64,000 nt of DNA, from the NCBI GenBank assembly GCA_026392115.1, contig JAPLCQ010000028.1, forward strand, positions 62,164-126,163, given 5' to 3'. A model generated the notes under the pieces. That model saw only the letters and a list, made by a program, of their open reading frames with translations. It had not been told where the DNA came from and did not search any database. Source of the DNA: Armatimonadota bacterium (GTDB lineage: Bacteria > Armatimonadota > Chthonomonadetes > Chthonomonadales > CAJBBX01). Shown here piece after piece: positions 56,152 through 64,000 of this stretch. The position numbers were made by a program, and so were the translations under genes. Position 1 is the first letter of the stretch; every line of letters starts with the position of its first letter.

Positions 56152-56793
56152 ATGCTGTCCGTCGGAGTCACCGGGGGCATCGCATCCGGCAAGTCTGCCG
56201 TGATGCGGTGCCTTCGGCACATGGGGGGTATCGTCTTCAGTGCCGACGAGGCCGCTCGTGCCGTTGTTGGGCCCGGTTCTCCCGGGCTTCGCGCCGTGGC
56301 CCGAACCTTCGGACCCCAGGCCGTGGCTGCCGACGGCGCGATGGACCGTGCTTTCGTTGGCCGCCGCGTCTTTGCCGAGCCCGCAATGCGTCGGGAGTTG
56401 GAGGCTATAACGCATCCACTCCTCCTGGCCTTGTTGCGGCGCCAGATGCGCTCTGCCGCGATGGACGTTCCGCAGGCCCTCCTGGTGGCCGTGGAGGCGC
56501 CGTTGCTCTTCGAGGCCGGGATGGGCGACTGGTTCGACATCGTGCTCTGTGTAACCGCCCCAGCCCAGGTTCGGGTTGAACGGTTGGCCGATCGCGACGG
56601 GCTGGCTCCCGATGATGCTGGACGCCGCATGGCCGCCCAACTGCCGGTGGAGGAGAAGATGGCCCGATCCACAGCCGTGATCTCCAACGAAGGCTCACCC
56701 GAGCAACTCTGCAAGGCCGTCCGGGCCACGCTCCTGCGGCTCCGTCCGGGCCTGAATGCCCGCTTGGATCCGGGAGAAACCAGTCCAAGATGA
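56152..56793 (+). CDS. coaE: Dephospho-CoA kinase
   Basis: This 213-residue P-loop kinase performs the last step of coenzyme A synthesis. The P-loop is G-G-I-A-S-G-K-S (about residues 8-15), then D-E-A-A-R-A-V, and I-T-H-P-L in the lid region (about 88). R-D-G-L-A-P-D-D-A is the C-terminal lid. I chose ATG 56152 because an upstream TTG at 56140 adds only four residues. Typical location near polA. Confidence 0.95.
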   Translation: MLSVGVTGGIASGKSAVMRCLRHMGGIVFSADEAARAVVGPGSPGLRAVARTFGPQAVAADGAMDRAFVGRRVFAEPAMRRELEAITHPLLLALLRRQMRSAAMDVPQALLVAVEAPLLFEAGMGDWFDIVLCVTAPAQVRVERLADRDGLAPDDAGRRMAAQLPVEEKMARSTAVISNEGSPEQLCKAVRATLLRLRPGLNARLDPGETSPR

Positions 56794-56846
56794 CCCTTCG
56801 AAGCCCAAACCTGGACCACGGCGGCAGACCCGCCCAAAAATCGCTC

Positions 56847-56875
56847 TTGCGCCCCCTCGGGCCGTATGCTATAAT
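56847..56875 (+). promoter_or_regulatory. Sigma-70 promoter
   Basis: TTGCGC (56847-56852), a 17-nt spacer and a perfect TATAAT (56870-56875), about 108 nt before the start of the 1875-residue gene. The -35 is the same as in the promoter at 40821-40848. Confidence 0.75.
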
Positions 56876-56983
56876 CGCCAACGGCTGGGTGGATTGCCCC
56901 TATTGCGGCGTCCGTTCGCCCCGGCGTATGCAGACCGCCCCTGGTTCATCTGCGTGCACTCTGGCAAGGAGGTACGATCCGTC

Positions 56984-59900
56984 TTGAAACGAGTGAGGCT
57001 GACCCATCTCTGCTTGGTCGCACTGGCGTCTCCTCTGCTTCTATCCGCCTCCACGCTCACTGCTAGGGCGCAACTCGCGGGAACGAGTGTGGCGCGCCAG
57101 GGCAAGCCGTTCACGGACTCCAGAGCGCCGATGCCGGCTTCGGTAGCGCGGAAGCCACTGCGGAAGACGCGTGCATCCGGCGCCACGCCGCGCACCGTGG
57201 ATTTGACGCCACAGACCGCCACCGTCATTGACGGGGCGCCCTACTGGACGCGGGACGAGAGGCACATCCTCTTCCACTCCAACCGGGCCACCCTCTCCGG
57301 CGACACGGTCGGAACGCTTTCGCACATCTATAGAATGAACCCCGACGGAACCGGCGTCACGGCCATCACCGGCCCGTTGGCCACGAGTTCCGTCAAGGTG
57401 GGCCTGACGACCTCGCAGTCCGAGGTCGCCGTCAGCTTGGGCGCGTCCACCATCATCTACATCGAGACCACCGCCTCGGGCACGCAGGATTTGGTTGAGC
57501 TCAACCTCGAAACCCGTGCCAGCAAGGCGATCCTGAGCAACAACCCGAGCGGATTCAGCTTCGTCGCCCTGAATGGGCCCGAGTACGGGTCATGGCCCGG
57601 CCTGAACTCCGCCGTGATCTTCGCCGGCAAGGCCAGCGCCACCGCGCCGTACAAGCTGTATGTTGTTGACACTCAGTCGGGCGTGGTCACACAGATCACC
57701 CAGGGCATCGCGGACGACCGCAACCCATCGCTGAGTCCGGCCACCGGTACGACCCAGGCCAATTCGATCATCGCCTTCGACTCCAACCGCGCCACCGCGG
57801 ACGGCGGAACGGTGAAGCCGAACCGCGACATCTGGGTCATCCCGACCACTCCGAACATTGCGGCGCGTCGGGTGACGAACTTCTCCGTTGGTTCTGTTGC
57901 CGTCAGCAACATCGAGCCCGCCTGGAGTACCAACAAGCCTGACGCCAACTACGGCGGGTATGTGGGCGGCCAGCAGCTGCTTGCCTTCTCAAGCAACCGC
58001 GTGGACACGAAGAACGACGGACTGCCCGACGCCATATCCTCCAACGGGACCCACGACGCCTACTGGCTGAAGGTCGATCTCGGCATTGATGCGACCGATC
58101 CCACCAACCCGGCCTACACCGTTCTGACGCCGGAGTCGGCGCTCAATGCGGCATACAAGCTGCCAACGGGTGACCCCGGCCACATATACGATGACCGGCA
58201 CATCACCTGGCCGCAGTTTGTTGCAACGTACCGGGTCGCCTACCAGACGAACCGCACCGCCTTCGACTCCGTCTCTGAGACGTCGCAGCCTCCGGCTCCG
58301 ACCGGCCTGACGCCAACTGATATCTTCTCGTCCACCCTCCTCGACTTCAATGCACCGACGCTCGTGCGCTTCGATGAGTCCTCCGGCGAGATCGTCAACA
58401 TCCAGCCGCGTCTCTCCGGTCCCGGCTCCACCGTGAAGTTCAGCGTGAAGCTGGTCGATCTCGAAACCGGCATCCGTGACGCCTACATCCAGATCAAGAA
58501 CCCGAACAGCAAGTACCAATCCGCCGACGGCGTGGAGCATAAGGTCTTCTTCCGAGGCAATCCCTCGTCAGACAGCACCACCCGCTGGAATGGCCTGCCC
58601 TACGAGTATGAGTCGCAGCGCGTCTTCGTCGGCGCCGATCCGACCGATGCACGCGTCAACACCTACGCCAATCCGCACTACATGACTAGCGTGGACGACT
58701 TCTACGCCTTCAGCGGAGCCACCAGCCCTGCCGATGAGGGTTGGCTGCCGCTGAAGCTCGAGTCCCGCGATCCGGCCACGGGTATCTGCACCTACACTGC
58801 CTCCTGGGTGTCGGACGCGCTGAACCCGTCTGACTACATGATCGACGTGATCGCATACGATAACGCGGTGGATCCGTTCACCAGCGATGCGATCAACTGG
58901 AAGATATACGACAACATCTGGGGCTTCTCCACTGCGGCCTTCCAGCCTTCGCATGGCCTACTCTTCGTGAGTGACCACGCGGCCGGCCAGAAGTTCTTCA
59001 GCTCGCGGTACGGTACCCAGGTGCTTGACAACGTCTACCACACCTTCTGGGGCACTGAGAGCTGGATGACGGACATTGATGTTCGGCTCTTGCGCCCGTC
59101 GTCCTGGTCGACCGATAGTGGTACCGGCCCGCTGGGTAACATCCTCAACGCGCTGGGCGTCAAGTCGTACGGCTCCTACGATCCCACCGACAACTACTCC
59201 GCGTGGAACTCCGACGGCTCCGTGCTCGATGGCTCCATGGCCGACGGCGTGGATGTACCGGTGACGCAGCAGTACGACCTGTGGCGCATCCTATGCCGAG
59301 GCCCTGTAACCGACAGCGTCCTTCAGCAGTACCTCCCGCATGTGGAGCAGCAGCCGGCCGACACCATCGCGGGCGAGACCGCCCCGCGGACGGTGACGGT
59401 CGCCGAGCGCGCTGTCTTCTGGCACGCTCCCTTCACCGGCAACATCTTCGTCGGGCCGGGTTCGATTCTCGACCTGTCTGTGCAGACGCAGATCACCTCC
59501 TTCATGAAGGCCGGCGGCCGCATGCTGGTCAACGGCCAGGACCTGGGCTGGGCGATGACGCTGGACGGCGCTGTCAGCAGCGACTTCCTTACGAACACGC
59601 TGCATGCCACCTACGTCCGGGACTTCCCCGGCGCGTCCAGCGGCGCCGGCATCCGCCTCGGCTTCCTGTTCGGCCAGTTCCGCATCTCCGGCAACTACGC
59701 GTTGACCGGCGCAGGCGCCTACAACCCGATCAGCCATGACCCGTGGGAGAATCGGCCGGGCACGTACCTCTCGGTCCGTGGCCACCAGTACCCCGGTCCG
59801 CCGATCCCGCCCGGCAATGCCGACTACATCTCCCGCGACACCAATCTGGTGGCGGGCGGTAACGATACGCAAAACCCGAAACTCTTCGGCGCGCCAAGCA

Positions 59901-62611
59901 ACCTGTATCCCGACGAGGTCCGTCCTGCCGGCGGGGCCATCAACGTACTCACCTACGCCAATGGCAACACGGCCGTGCTCTATCACAGGGACACGACTAC
60001 CGGGTCTCGCCTGGTCTACTGCCCGATGGGCATTGAGGCCCTCTACCCGGACTACTTCTCGGTCCCTAACACCAACCCCACGGTTGTGCTGCTGAAGAAT
60101 CGACGCGCCGAGCTGTTCCACAACACGCTCTGCTGGTTCCGTACCGGTATCGTAACCGGCAACGTCCTCGACCTTGAGGGCGCCGGCCGGCCAATCGAGA
60201 ACGTGCTGGTTCGCCTGACTTGCCGAACGAACACCGCCGGCAAGCCGGTTTCCGAGTACACGGCGCTCACAGGTCCCGATGGGGGCTTCCAGTTCAACGG
60301 CGTGGAGACCGGTGGGTACGACATCACGGCGGTCAAGGCGGGCTACACGATCCAGAAGCCGTCATCGACTGTAGTGCATGGCAGCACCCGGAACATGGTG
60401 AGCTTCCGGATGACGGCGGCGCAGCCTGCGGTCATCAGCGGCACGGTGCTTCGAACGGACGGCTCCACACCGGTGGTCGGCGCGGTGGTGACCGCGGTCG
60501 ACGTCCTGCCCGGTGGCGCGTCTCTCACGGCAACCTCGGACGTGAATGGCGCATACACCATCACGAACGTACCGTCCCAGACCAAGTACACCCTGACCTG
60601 CGTGGCTGCCGGCTACGGAGCCAGCGTGCCCGTTAACTACTCGGTACCCAAGACGGGCGATGCGGACACCACGGTCCAGCCGGCGAAGACATACACCGGC
60701 TTCGACTTCAAGCTGAAGGCAGAGCAGGGCTCGGCGACCGGTCGCGTAATCAAGGACGCCGACAAGACTCCGATCTCCGGCGCCACAGTGACCGCGACGT
60801 TGGGCACGCAGACCGTCATCGCCGTAACGGATGCCCAAGGCGCTTACTCGTTCGACAAGGCCAACGCCACTCCGAATGGTCTGGATGCCGGCTCTTGGTC
60901 GATAGTCGCCACAGCTCCGGGCTTCCAGGCCAATACGGCCGTAACCGCGGTAGTGCTGTCCAACGCGGCTACCACGGTCGAGGATATCCTTCTCAAGACC
61001 GTCGCGCCGGGTATGGTGTCGGGTCTGGTGATCCGTACGTCGGACGCAGCACCGCTCGCTGGCGTGACAGTTGATCTGACCGACACTGCGGGCAACAAGC
61101 TCGCTAGCGCAGTGACGGGTGCCACGTCAACGGACGCCACAGGCTACCGCTACAACTACCGCATCACGGATGTACCGGCCGGCGTTACCTACAAGGTCAC
61201 GGCGACACTCACGGGCTTCACGACGGTCCCGGCTTTCCGTAATGCCACGGTGACGACGCAAGTCGAGACGAAGAGCGTCAACTTCGCGATGCAGCCGCTC
61301 TACACGTTCCCAGCGGCTCTGTCGCTTATGTCGATGCCGTACAACTACCAGGCGGTCGACCCGGGCGAGCTGCTCAGCATCCCGTCTGCGGATCGCTCGA
61401 ACGGCCAGTTCCTGCTGGCTACCTGGGCGCTGGGCAAGTACGCTTTCTATCCGAGGGCCGACGCCGCCTCGATCAACCTTGGCCGTGGCTACTTCATGAG
61501 CTACCGGTCGAACATACCGCTCTCGACGGAGGGCGCCAAGGCCGATATGACGCGTCCGTTCAGCATCAGCCTCAACCCGGGCTGGAACCTGGTGGGCGCA
61601 CCGTTCACATCCGAAGTGGACTGGACCCGCACCTCGGTGATCGACGCCGGCGCCACCAAGACCTACGCCGAGGCCATCGCCGGCGGCGCAATGGCGGCCG
61701 CTCTCTATGGCTACACCAGCGGCAGCTATGTCCTCGAGTACAGGCTGGCTCCGTGGCGAGGCTACTGGGTCCGTGCGTACCGCAGCATCACGCTTCTGGT
61801 GCCGCCTCCCGTAACCGCCAAACCGGTTGCGGTGGTTGCGCCTGCCGCCCGTGTGCTGAACGGAAGCGCGGGCTGGGTGCTGAACCTGGCCGTGACCGGC
61901 GCCAATGTCAGTGACATGGACAACTTCATTGGCGAGGCAGCCGCAGCGAAATCCGGCTACGATGGCTTCAAGGTTGAGAAGCCGCCGGTGTTCGGGACCC
62001 AGTACGCATGTGCCGCGTTCGACCACTCCGATTGGGGTGACAAGTCCGGCTCGTATGGGGTCGACGTCCGCAACGCTGCGGGCGGGGTACGCACCTGGGA
62101 GCTATCGGTTCGGACTGCGGGCTGTGCGGGACAGGTGACGCTCTCCTGGCCTGGGCTGGCTGGGGTTCGGAAGGACCTTCAGTTCGCGCTGGTCGACTTG
62201 GCAACCGGTGCTGTCCGGGACATGCGCAGCAGCAGCGGCTATTCCTGGAGCAGCACAGACGAGGCAGCCGTAAGGCAGCTTGAGGTTCGGGTAAGCCAGG
62301 CAACGTCGGCGGCTCTGCGGCTGACCGGGCTGGTGGCGCACCAGAGTGGTCGCAGCACCGCAGCGGCCATTCAGTACTCGCTCTCCGGCTCCGCAGCGGT
62401 GGAGGTTCGGGTGCTGTCTGCAACCGGTTCCGTGCTCAGGAACCTGGGCGGTGCAGCCACCCGGGCAGCAGGCACGAACCAGGCGACGTGGGATCTTAGA
62501 GACTCCAAGGGCATTGCCGCCCCGGCCGGCTCGTACCTGATTGAGGTCCGAGCCAAGTCCGCGGACGGTCAGGCTGTCCGGGGTGTCGCATCGTTGGTCG
62601 TTACAAGGTAA
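56984..62611 (+). CDS. Giant secreted PD40/carboxypeptidase-regulatory repeat protein
   Basis: This 1875-residue protein starts at a TTG (56984) after AAGGAGGT, which opens a signal peptide (H-L-C-L-V-A-L-A-S-P-L-L-L-S-A). The first part has PD40-like blades (H-I-L-F-H-S-N-R-A-T, L-S-P-A-T-G-T). A large central region has no family I recognise. About residues 1055-1430 are four carboxypeptidase-regulatory-like beta domains (V-T-G-N-V-L-D, I-S-G-T-V-L-R, A-T-G-R-V-I-K, V-S-G-L-V-I-R), each with a D-x-x-G-x-Y/F-x-F turn. A further beta domain and a FlgD-like C-terminal end (S-Y-L-I-E-V-R-A) follow. It is probably extracellular or attached to the outer membrane. A 10-bp-stem hairpin follows it at 62620-62652. 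Confidence 0.85.
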   Translation: MKRVRLTHLCLVALASPLLLSASTLTARAQLAGTSVARQGKPFTDSRAPMPASVARKPLRKTRASGATPRTVDLTPQTATVIDGAPYWTRDERHILFHSNRATLSGDTVGTLSHIYRMNPDGTGVTAITGPLATSSVKVGLTTSQSEVAVSLGASTIIYIETTASGTQDLVELNLETRASKAILSNNPSGFSFVALNGPEYGSWPGLNSAVIFAGKASATAPYKLYVVDTQSGVVTQITQGIADDRNPSLSPATGTTQANSIIAFDSNRATADGGTVKPNRDIWVIPTTPNIAARRVTNFSVGSVAVSNIEPAWSTNKPDANYGGYVGGQQLLAFSSNRVDTKNDGLPDAISSNGTHDAYWLKVDLGIDATDPTNPAYTVLTPESALNAAYKLPTGDPGHIYDDRHITWPQFVATYRVAYQTNRTAFDSVSETSQPPAPTGLTPTDIFSSTLLDFNAPTLVRFDESSGEIVNIQPRLSGPGSTVKFSVKLVDLETGIRDAYIQIKNPNSKYQSADGVEHKVFFRGNPSSDSTTRWNGLPYEYESQRVFVGADPTDARVNTYANPHYMTSVDDFYAFSGATSPADEGWLPLKLESRDPATGICTYTASWVSDALNPSDYMIDVIAYDNAVDPFTSDAINWKIYDNIWGFSTAAFQPSHGLLFVSDHAAGQKFFSSRYGTQVLDNVYHTFWGTESWMTDIDVRLLRPSSWSTDSGTGPLGNILNALGVKSYGSYDPTDNYSAWNSDGSVLDGSMADGVDVPVTQQYDLWRILCRGPVTDSVLQQYLPHVEQQPADTIAGETAPRTVTVAERAVFWHAPFTGNIFVGPGSILDLSVQTQITSFMKAGGRMLVNGQDLGWAMTLDGAVSSDFLTNTLHATYVRDFPGASSGAGIRLGFLFGQFRISGNYALTGAGAYNPISHDPWENRPGTYLSVRGHQYPGPPIPPGNADYISRDTNLVAGGNDTQNPKLFGAPSNLYPDEVRPAGGAINVLTYANGNTAVLYHRDTTTGSRLVYCPMGIEALYPDYFSVPNTNPTVVLLKNRRAELFHNTLCWFRTGIVTGNVLDLEGAGRPIENVLVRLTCRTNTAGKPVSEYTALTGPDGGFQFNGVETGGYDITAVKAGYTIQKPSSTVVHGSTRNMVSFRMTAAQPAVISGTVLRTDGSTPVVGAVVTAVDVLPGGASLTATSDVNGAYTITNVPSQTKYTLTCVAAGYGASVPVNYSVPKTGDADTTVQPAKTYTGFDFKLKAEQGSATGRVIKDADKTPISGATVTATLGTQTVIAVTDAQGAYSFDKANATPNGLDAGSWSIVATAPGFQANTAVTAVVLSNAATTVEDILLKTVAPGMVSGLVIRTSDAAPLAGVTVDLTDTAGNKLASAVTGATSTDATGYRYNYRITDVPAGVTYKVTATLTGFTTVPAFRNATVTTQVETKSVNFAMQPLYTFPAALSLMSMPYNYQAVDPGELLSIPSADRSNGQFLLATWALGKYAFYPRADAASINLGRGYFMSYRSNIPLSTEGAKADMTRPFSISLNPGWNLVGAPFTSEVDWTRTSVIDAGATKTYAEAIAGGAMAAALYGYTSGSYVLEYRLAPWRGYWVRAYRSITLLVPPPVTAKPVAVVAPAARVLNGSAGWVLNLAVTGANVSDMDNFIGEAAAAKSGYDGFKVEKPPVFGTQYACAAFDHSDWGDKSGSYGVDVRNAAGGVRTWELSVRTAGCAGQVTLSWPGLAGVRKDLQFALVDLATGAVRDMRSSSGYSWSSTDEAAVRQLEVRVSQATSAALRLTGLVAHQSGRSTAAAIQYSLSGSAAVEVRVLSATGSVLRNLGGAATRAAGTNQATWDLRDSKGIAAPAGSYLIEVRAKSADGQAVRGVASLVVTR

Positions 62612-62619
62612 AACCGATA

Positions 62620-62652
62620 GGGGCCGCGCGATGCTCGGCATGGCGCGGCCCC
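62620..62652 (+). terminator. Hairpin terminator
   Basis: GGGGCCGCGC (62620-62629) pairs with GCGCGGCCCC (62643-62652), loop 13 nt, just after the giant gene's stop. T-run is weak. Confidence 0.6.
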
Positions 62653-62800
62653 GTCAGGTTTCCGGTAATAGGACGCAACCGCAGCGTACAGCGGTGTTGG
62701 TGCTGTCAGAATGACAGGGTAGCGCGGAGGCCAGGCGCCGACGTTGGGCCGACCGACAGCCTGAGCGGCGCGCATCGCCACCGAGGGAGGAACTCTCAGA

Positions 62801-64000
62801 GTGAAACGGATCAGGAAGAGCAGGGCTGCCCGCATCATAGGCTGGCTGCTAACGGTCGCCATGATCACGCCGCTTGTCTGTCAGACCCTGCGCCCGCAGG
62901 CTGCGTTCGCGCAGACGGCGGCGTCCACGGGTGGAATGCAGACAGTGGTCGTGGTGGACTTCGCCAACAAGTCGGGTGTACCGGGTGAGTTGCTCGCCCG
63001 CACCGCCACCGACGCCGTTGCGGTTGAGCTGGGCAACTCCGCCCGCTTCGATCCCCTGCGCCGGGATGAGGTAGACCGCCAGGCGCGTGACCTCAACCTC
63101 AAGAAGCCCTACGACATGGTGGCCATGTCGAAGCTGGCTGGCGCGCTTAGTGCGACCGGGATCGTTACCGGCGAGATCGTCGCGGTTAAGCCCGGTCCGA
63201 AGACAGGTCCAAAGTGCGTCAGCGTTTGGCTCAAGGTCAGCATCCTGGAGGCCTCCTCTGGGCAGTTGACGAGCGGCGCCGCGCAAATTGGCGTGGCCTA
63301 CGCCCGAGCCGGCGTCACCGACACGGACGAGCTCGCGCAGGAAGCGGCCAACAACGCTGCGAACCTGGCGGTGAAGCAAATCCTGCAGACGGTGCTGCCG
63401 GAGGGCACCATCATCAGCTCCGTAGGTTCGGGCCGCGTCGGCACGGACCTCGGCATCCTGGTTAACAAGGGGAGCCGCGACGGGGTAGGTGAGGGAATGC
63501 AGATGCTGGTCCTTCGTGACCGGCAGCGGGTTGGCAAGATCGCGGTCACGGCCGTCTACGCCACCGATTCCGAGGCGAAGGTGTTGGAGAACACGCTCGG
63601 CATTCGGCCCGAGGACAAGGTTCGCGCCATCTTCCCGATGCCGGACTTCCCCAACGTGAGCGGATTCAAGAACGTAACGCACAAAGCGCCCAGCAATGGC
63701 AGCTCCTCGGTCGCGGCGTTGGGCAAGTTGCTGGTAGTCCTGCTGGTCGGCGGTGTTGTCGTAGCAGCGGTCGCCGGTGGCAAGAACTCGACGACGACGG
63801 CGGTTGTGGCTGAGGCTACGACGCTCAGCGGCGCCCCTGTGGTTCGAGTGACCTACCGCGACAACATGTGGGGTTCGACCACGCTGGAGCACCAGATTTG
63901 GCGAGAGCCCGACTACACGTACAACTTCCAGGGCACTCCGGTGGCCGCGCTGACGGGCTACTCATACATCGATAACGCAAGCCCCTTGTCGTTCTGGGAC
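62801..64000 (+). CDS. CsgG/FlgT-like secreted protein, cut by right edge
   Basis: The frame opens at a GTG (62801) with GGGAGGA upstream and runs to the window end (400 codons, no stop). A signal peptide is followed by V-V-V-V-D-F-A-N-K-S, then R-R-D-E-V-D-R-Q, which resembles the start of CsgG-like domains. A region near residues 215-270 (I-L-V-N-K-G-S-R-D-G-V-G-E-G-M) resembles the C-terminal beta domain of FlgT-like proteins. A hydrophobic helix follows (L-V-V-L-L-V-G-G-V-V-V-A-A-V-A). A role in assembling a surface structure is inferred. C-terminus unknown. Confidence 0.7.
   Translation, partial: MKRIRKSRAARIIGWLLTVAMITPLVCQTLRPQAAFAQTAASTGGMQTVVVVDFANKSGVPGELLARTATDAVAVELGNSARFDPLRRDEVDRQARDLNLKKPYDMVAMSKLAGALSATGIVTGEIVAVKPGPKTGPKCVSVWLKVSILEASSGQLTSGAAQIGVAYARAGVTDTDELAQEAANNAANLAVKQILQTVLPEGTIISSVGSGRVGTDLGILVNKGSRDGVGEGMQMLVLRDRQRVGKIAVTAVYATDSEAKVLENTLGIRPEDKVRAIFPMPDFPNVSGFKNVTHKAPSNGSSSVAALGKLLVVLLVGGVVVAAVAGGKNSTTTAVVAEATTLSGAPVVRVTYRDNMWGSTTLEHQIWREPDYTYNFQGTPVAALTGYSYIDNASPLSFWD

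Overview
The window is high-GC bacterial DNA, almost fully coding. It looks like a chromosome segment of an environmental, diderm, polysaccharide-degrading bacterium. I would guess Armatimonadota or a nearby lineage; no single gene proves this. The supporting features are a dense set of secreted glycosidase-like enzymes of the GH36, GH106-like, DUF4838 and DUF5696-like types, a predicted outer-membrane barrel protein (DUF5916-like), giant secreted repeat proteins, and frequent GTG and TTG starts. There are no phage structural genes, no insertion sequences, no CRISPR array and no rRNA.

Layout. 1-6896 (minus strand): a glycan-degradation cluster with a GH36-type enzyme, a frameshifted GH42-trimerisation-domain protein, a 53-codon sialidase-like remnant, and a large secreted protein that runs off the left edge. 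6989-8418 (plus): an internally shortened YCII protein coupled to a secreted TIM-barrel-like protein. 8528-14752: an accessory stretch with an OLD-family ATPase/TOPRIM nuclease, a beta-propeller gene flanked by 66-bp direct repeats, a thioredoxin-like gene, a DUF5916 protein and a HicBA toxin-antitoxin pair. 14860-20428 (minus): a tight five-gene operon (SRPBCC protein, zinc dehydrogenase, GH36 alpha-galactosidase, GDSL esterase, Gfo/Idh/MocA oxidoreductase). 20596-29979 (plus): an MFS transporter, two very large glycosidase-like proteins and an Ig-repeat protein. 30158-36183: gltB-gltD for ammonium assimilation. 36257-40666: convergent GH106-like and DUF4838 genes. 40976-43954: an SBBP/Ig secreted protein. 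44041-46069: divergent sigma factor and DUF362 ferredoxin-like protein. 46123-56793: housekeeping block (lysozyme-like gene overlapping uvrA, orphan SecD-P1-like protein, rpsU, tRNA-Leu, polA, rpsA, coaE). 56984-64000: a 1875-residue secreted protein and a partial lipid- or curli-assembly-like protein.

How the parts fit. The secreted hydrolases, the esterase and the MFS importer could release and import galactose-, rhamnose- or uronate-containing oligosaccharides. The Gfo/Idh/MocA and zinc dehydrogenases could then oxidise the sugars. The SBBP, Ig and carboxypeptidase-regulatory repeat proteins are probably surface or extracellular proteins. These roles are inferred from families and context only.

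The most unusual signals are the following. Three short 3'-terminal gene echoes lie next to inserted or accessory genes (1489-1650, 10311-10376, 14225-14250). A YCII protein lacks its middle. Two perfect palindromes sit in promoter regions (20470-20485 and 44681-44698). A lysozyme-like gene overlaps the end of uvrA. An orphan SecD periplasmic-domain protein lies between uvrA and rpsU.
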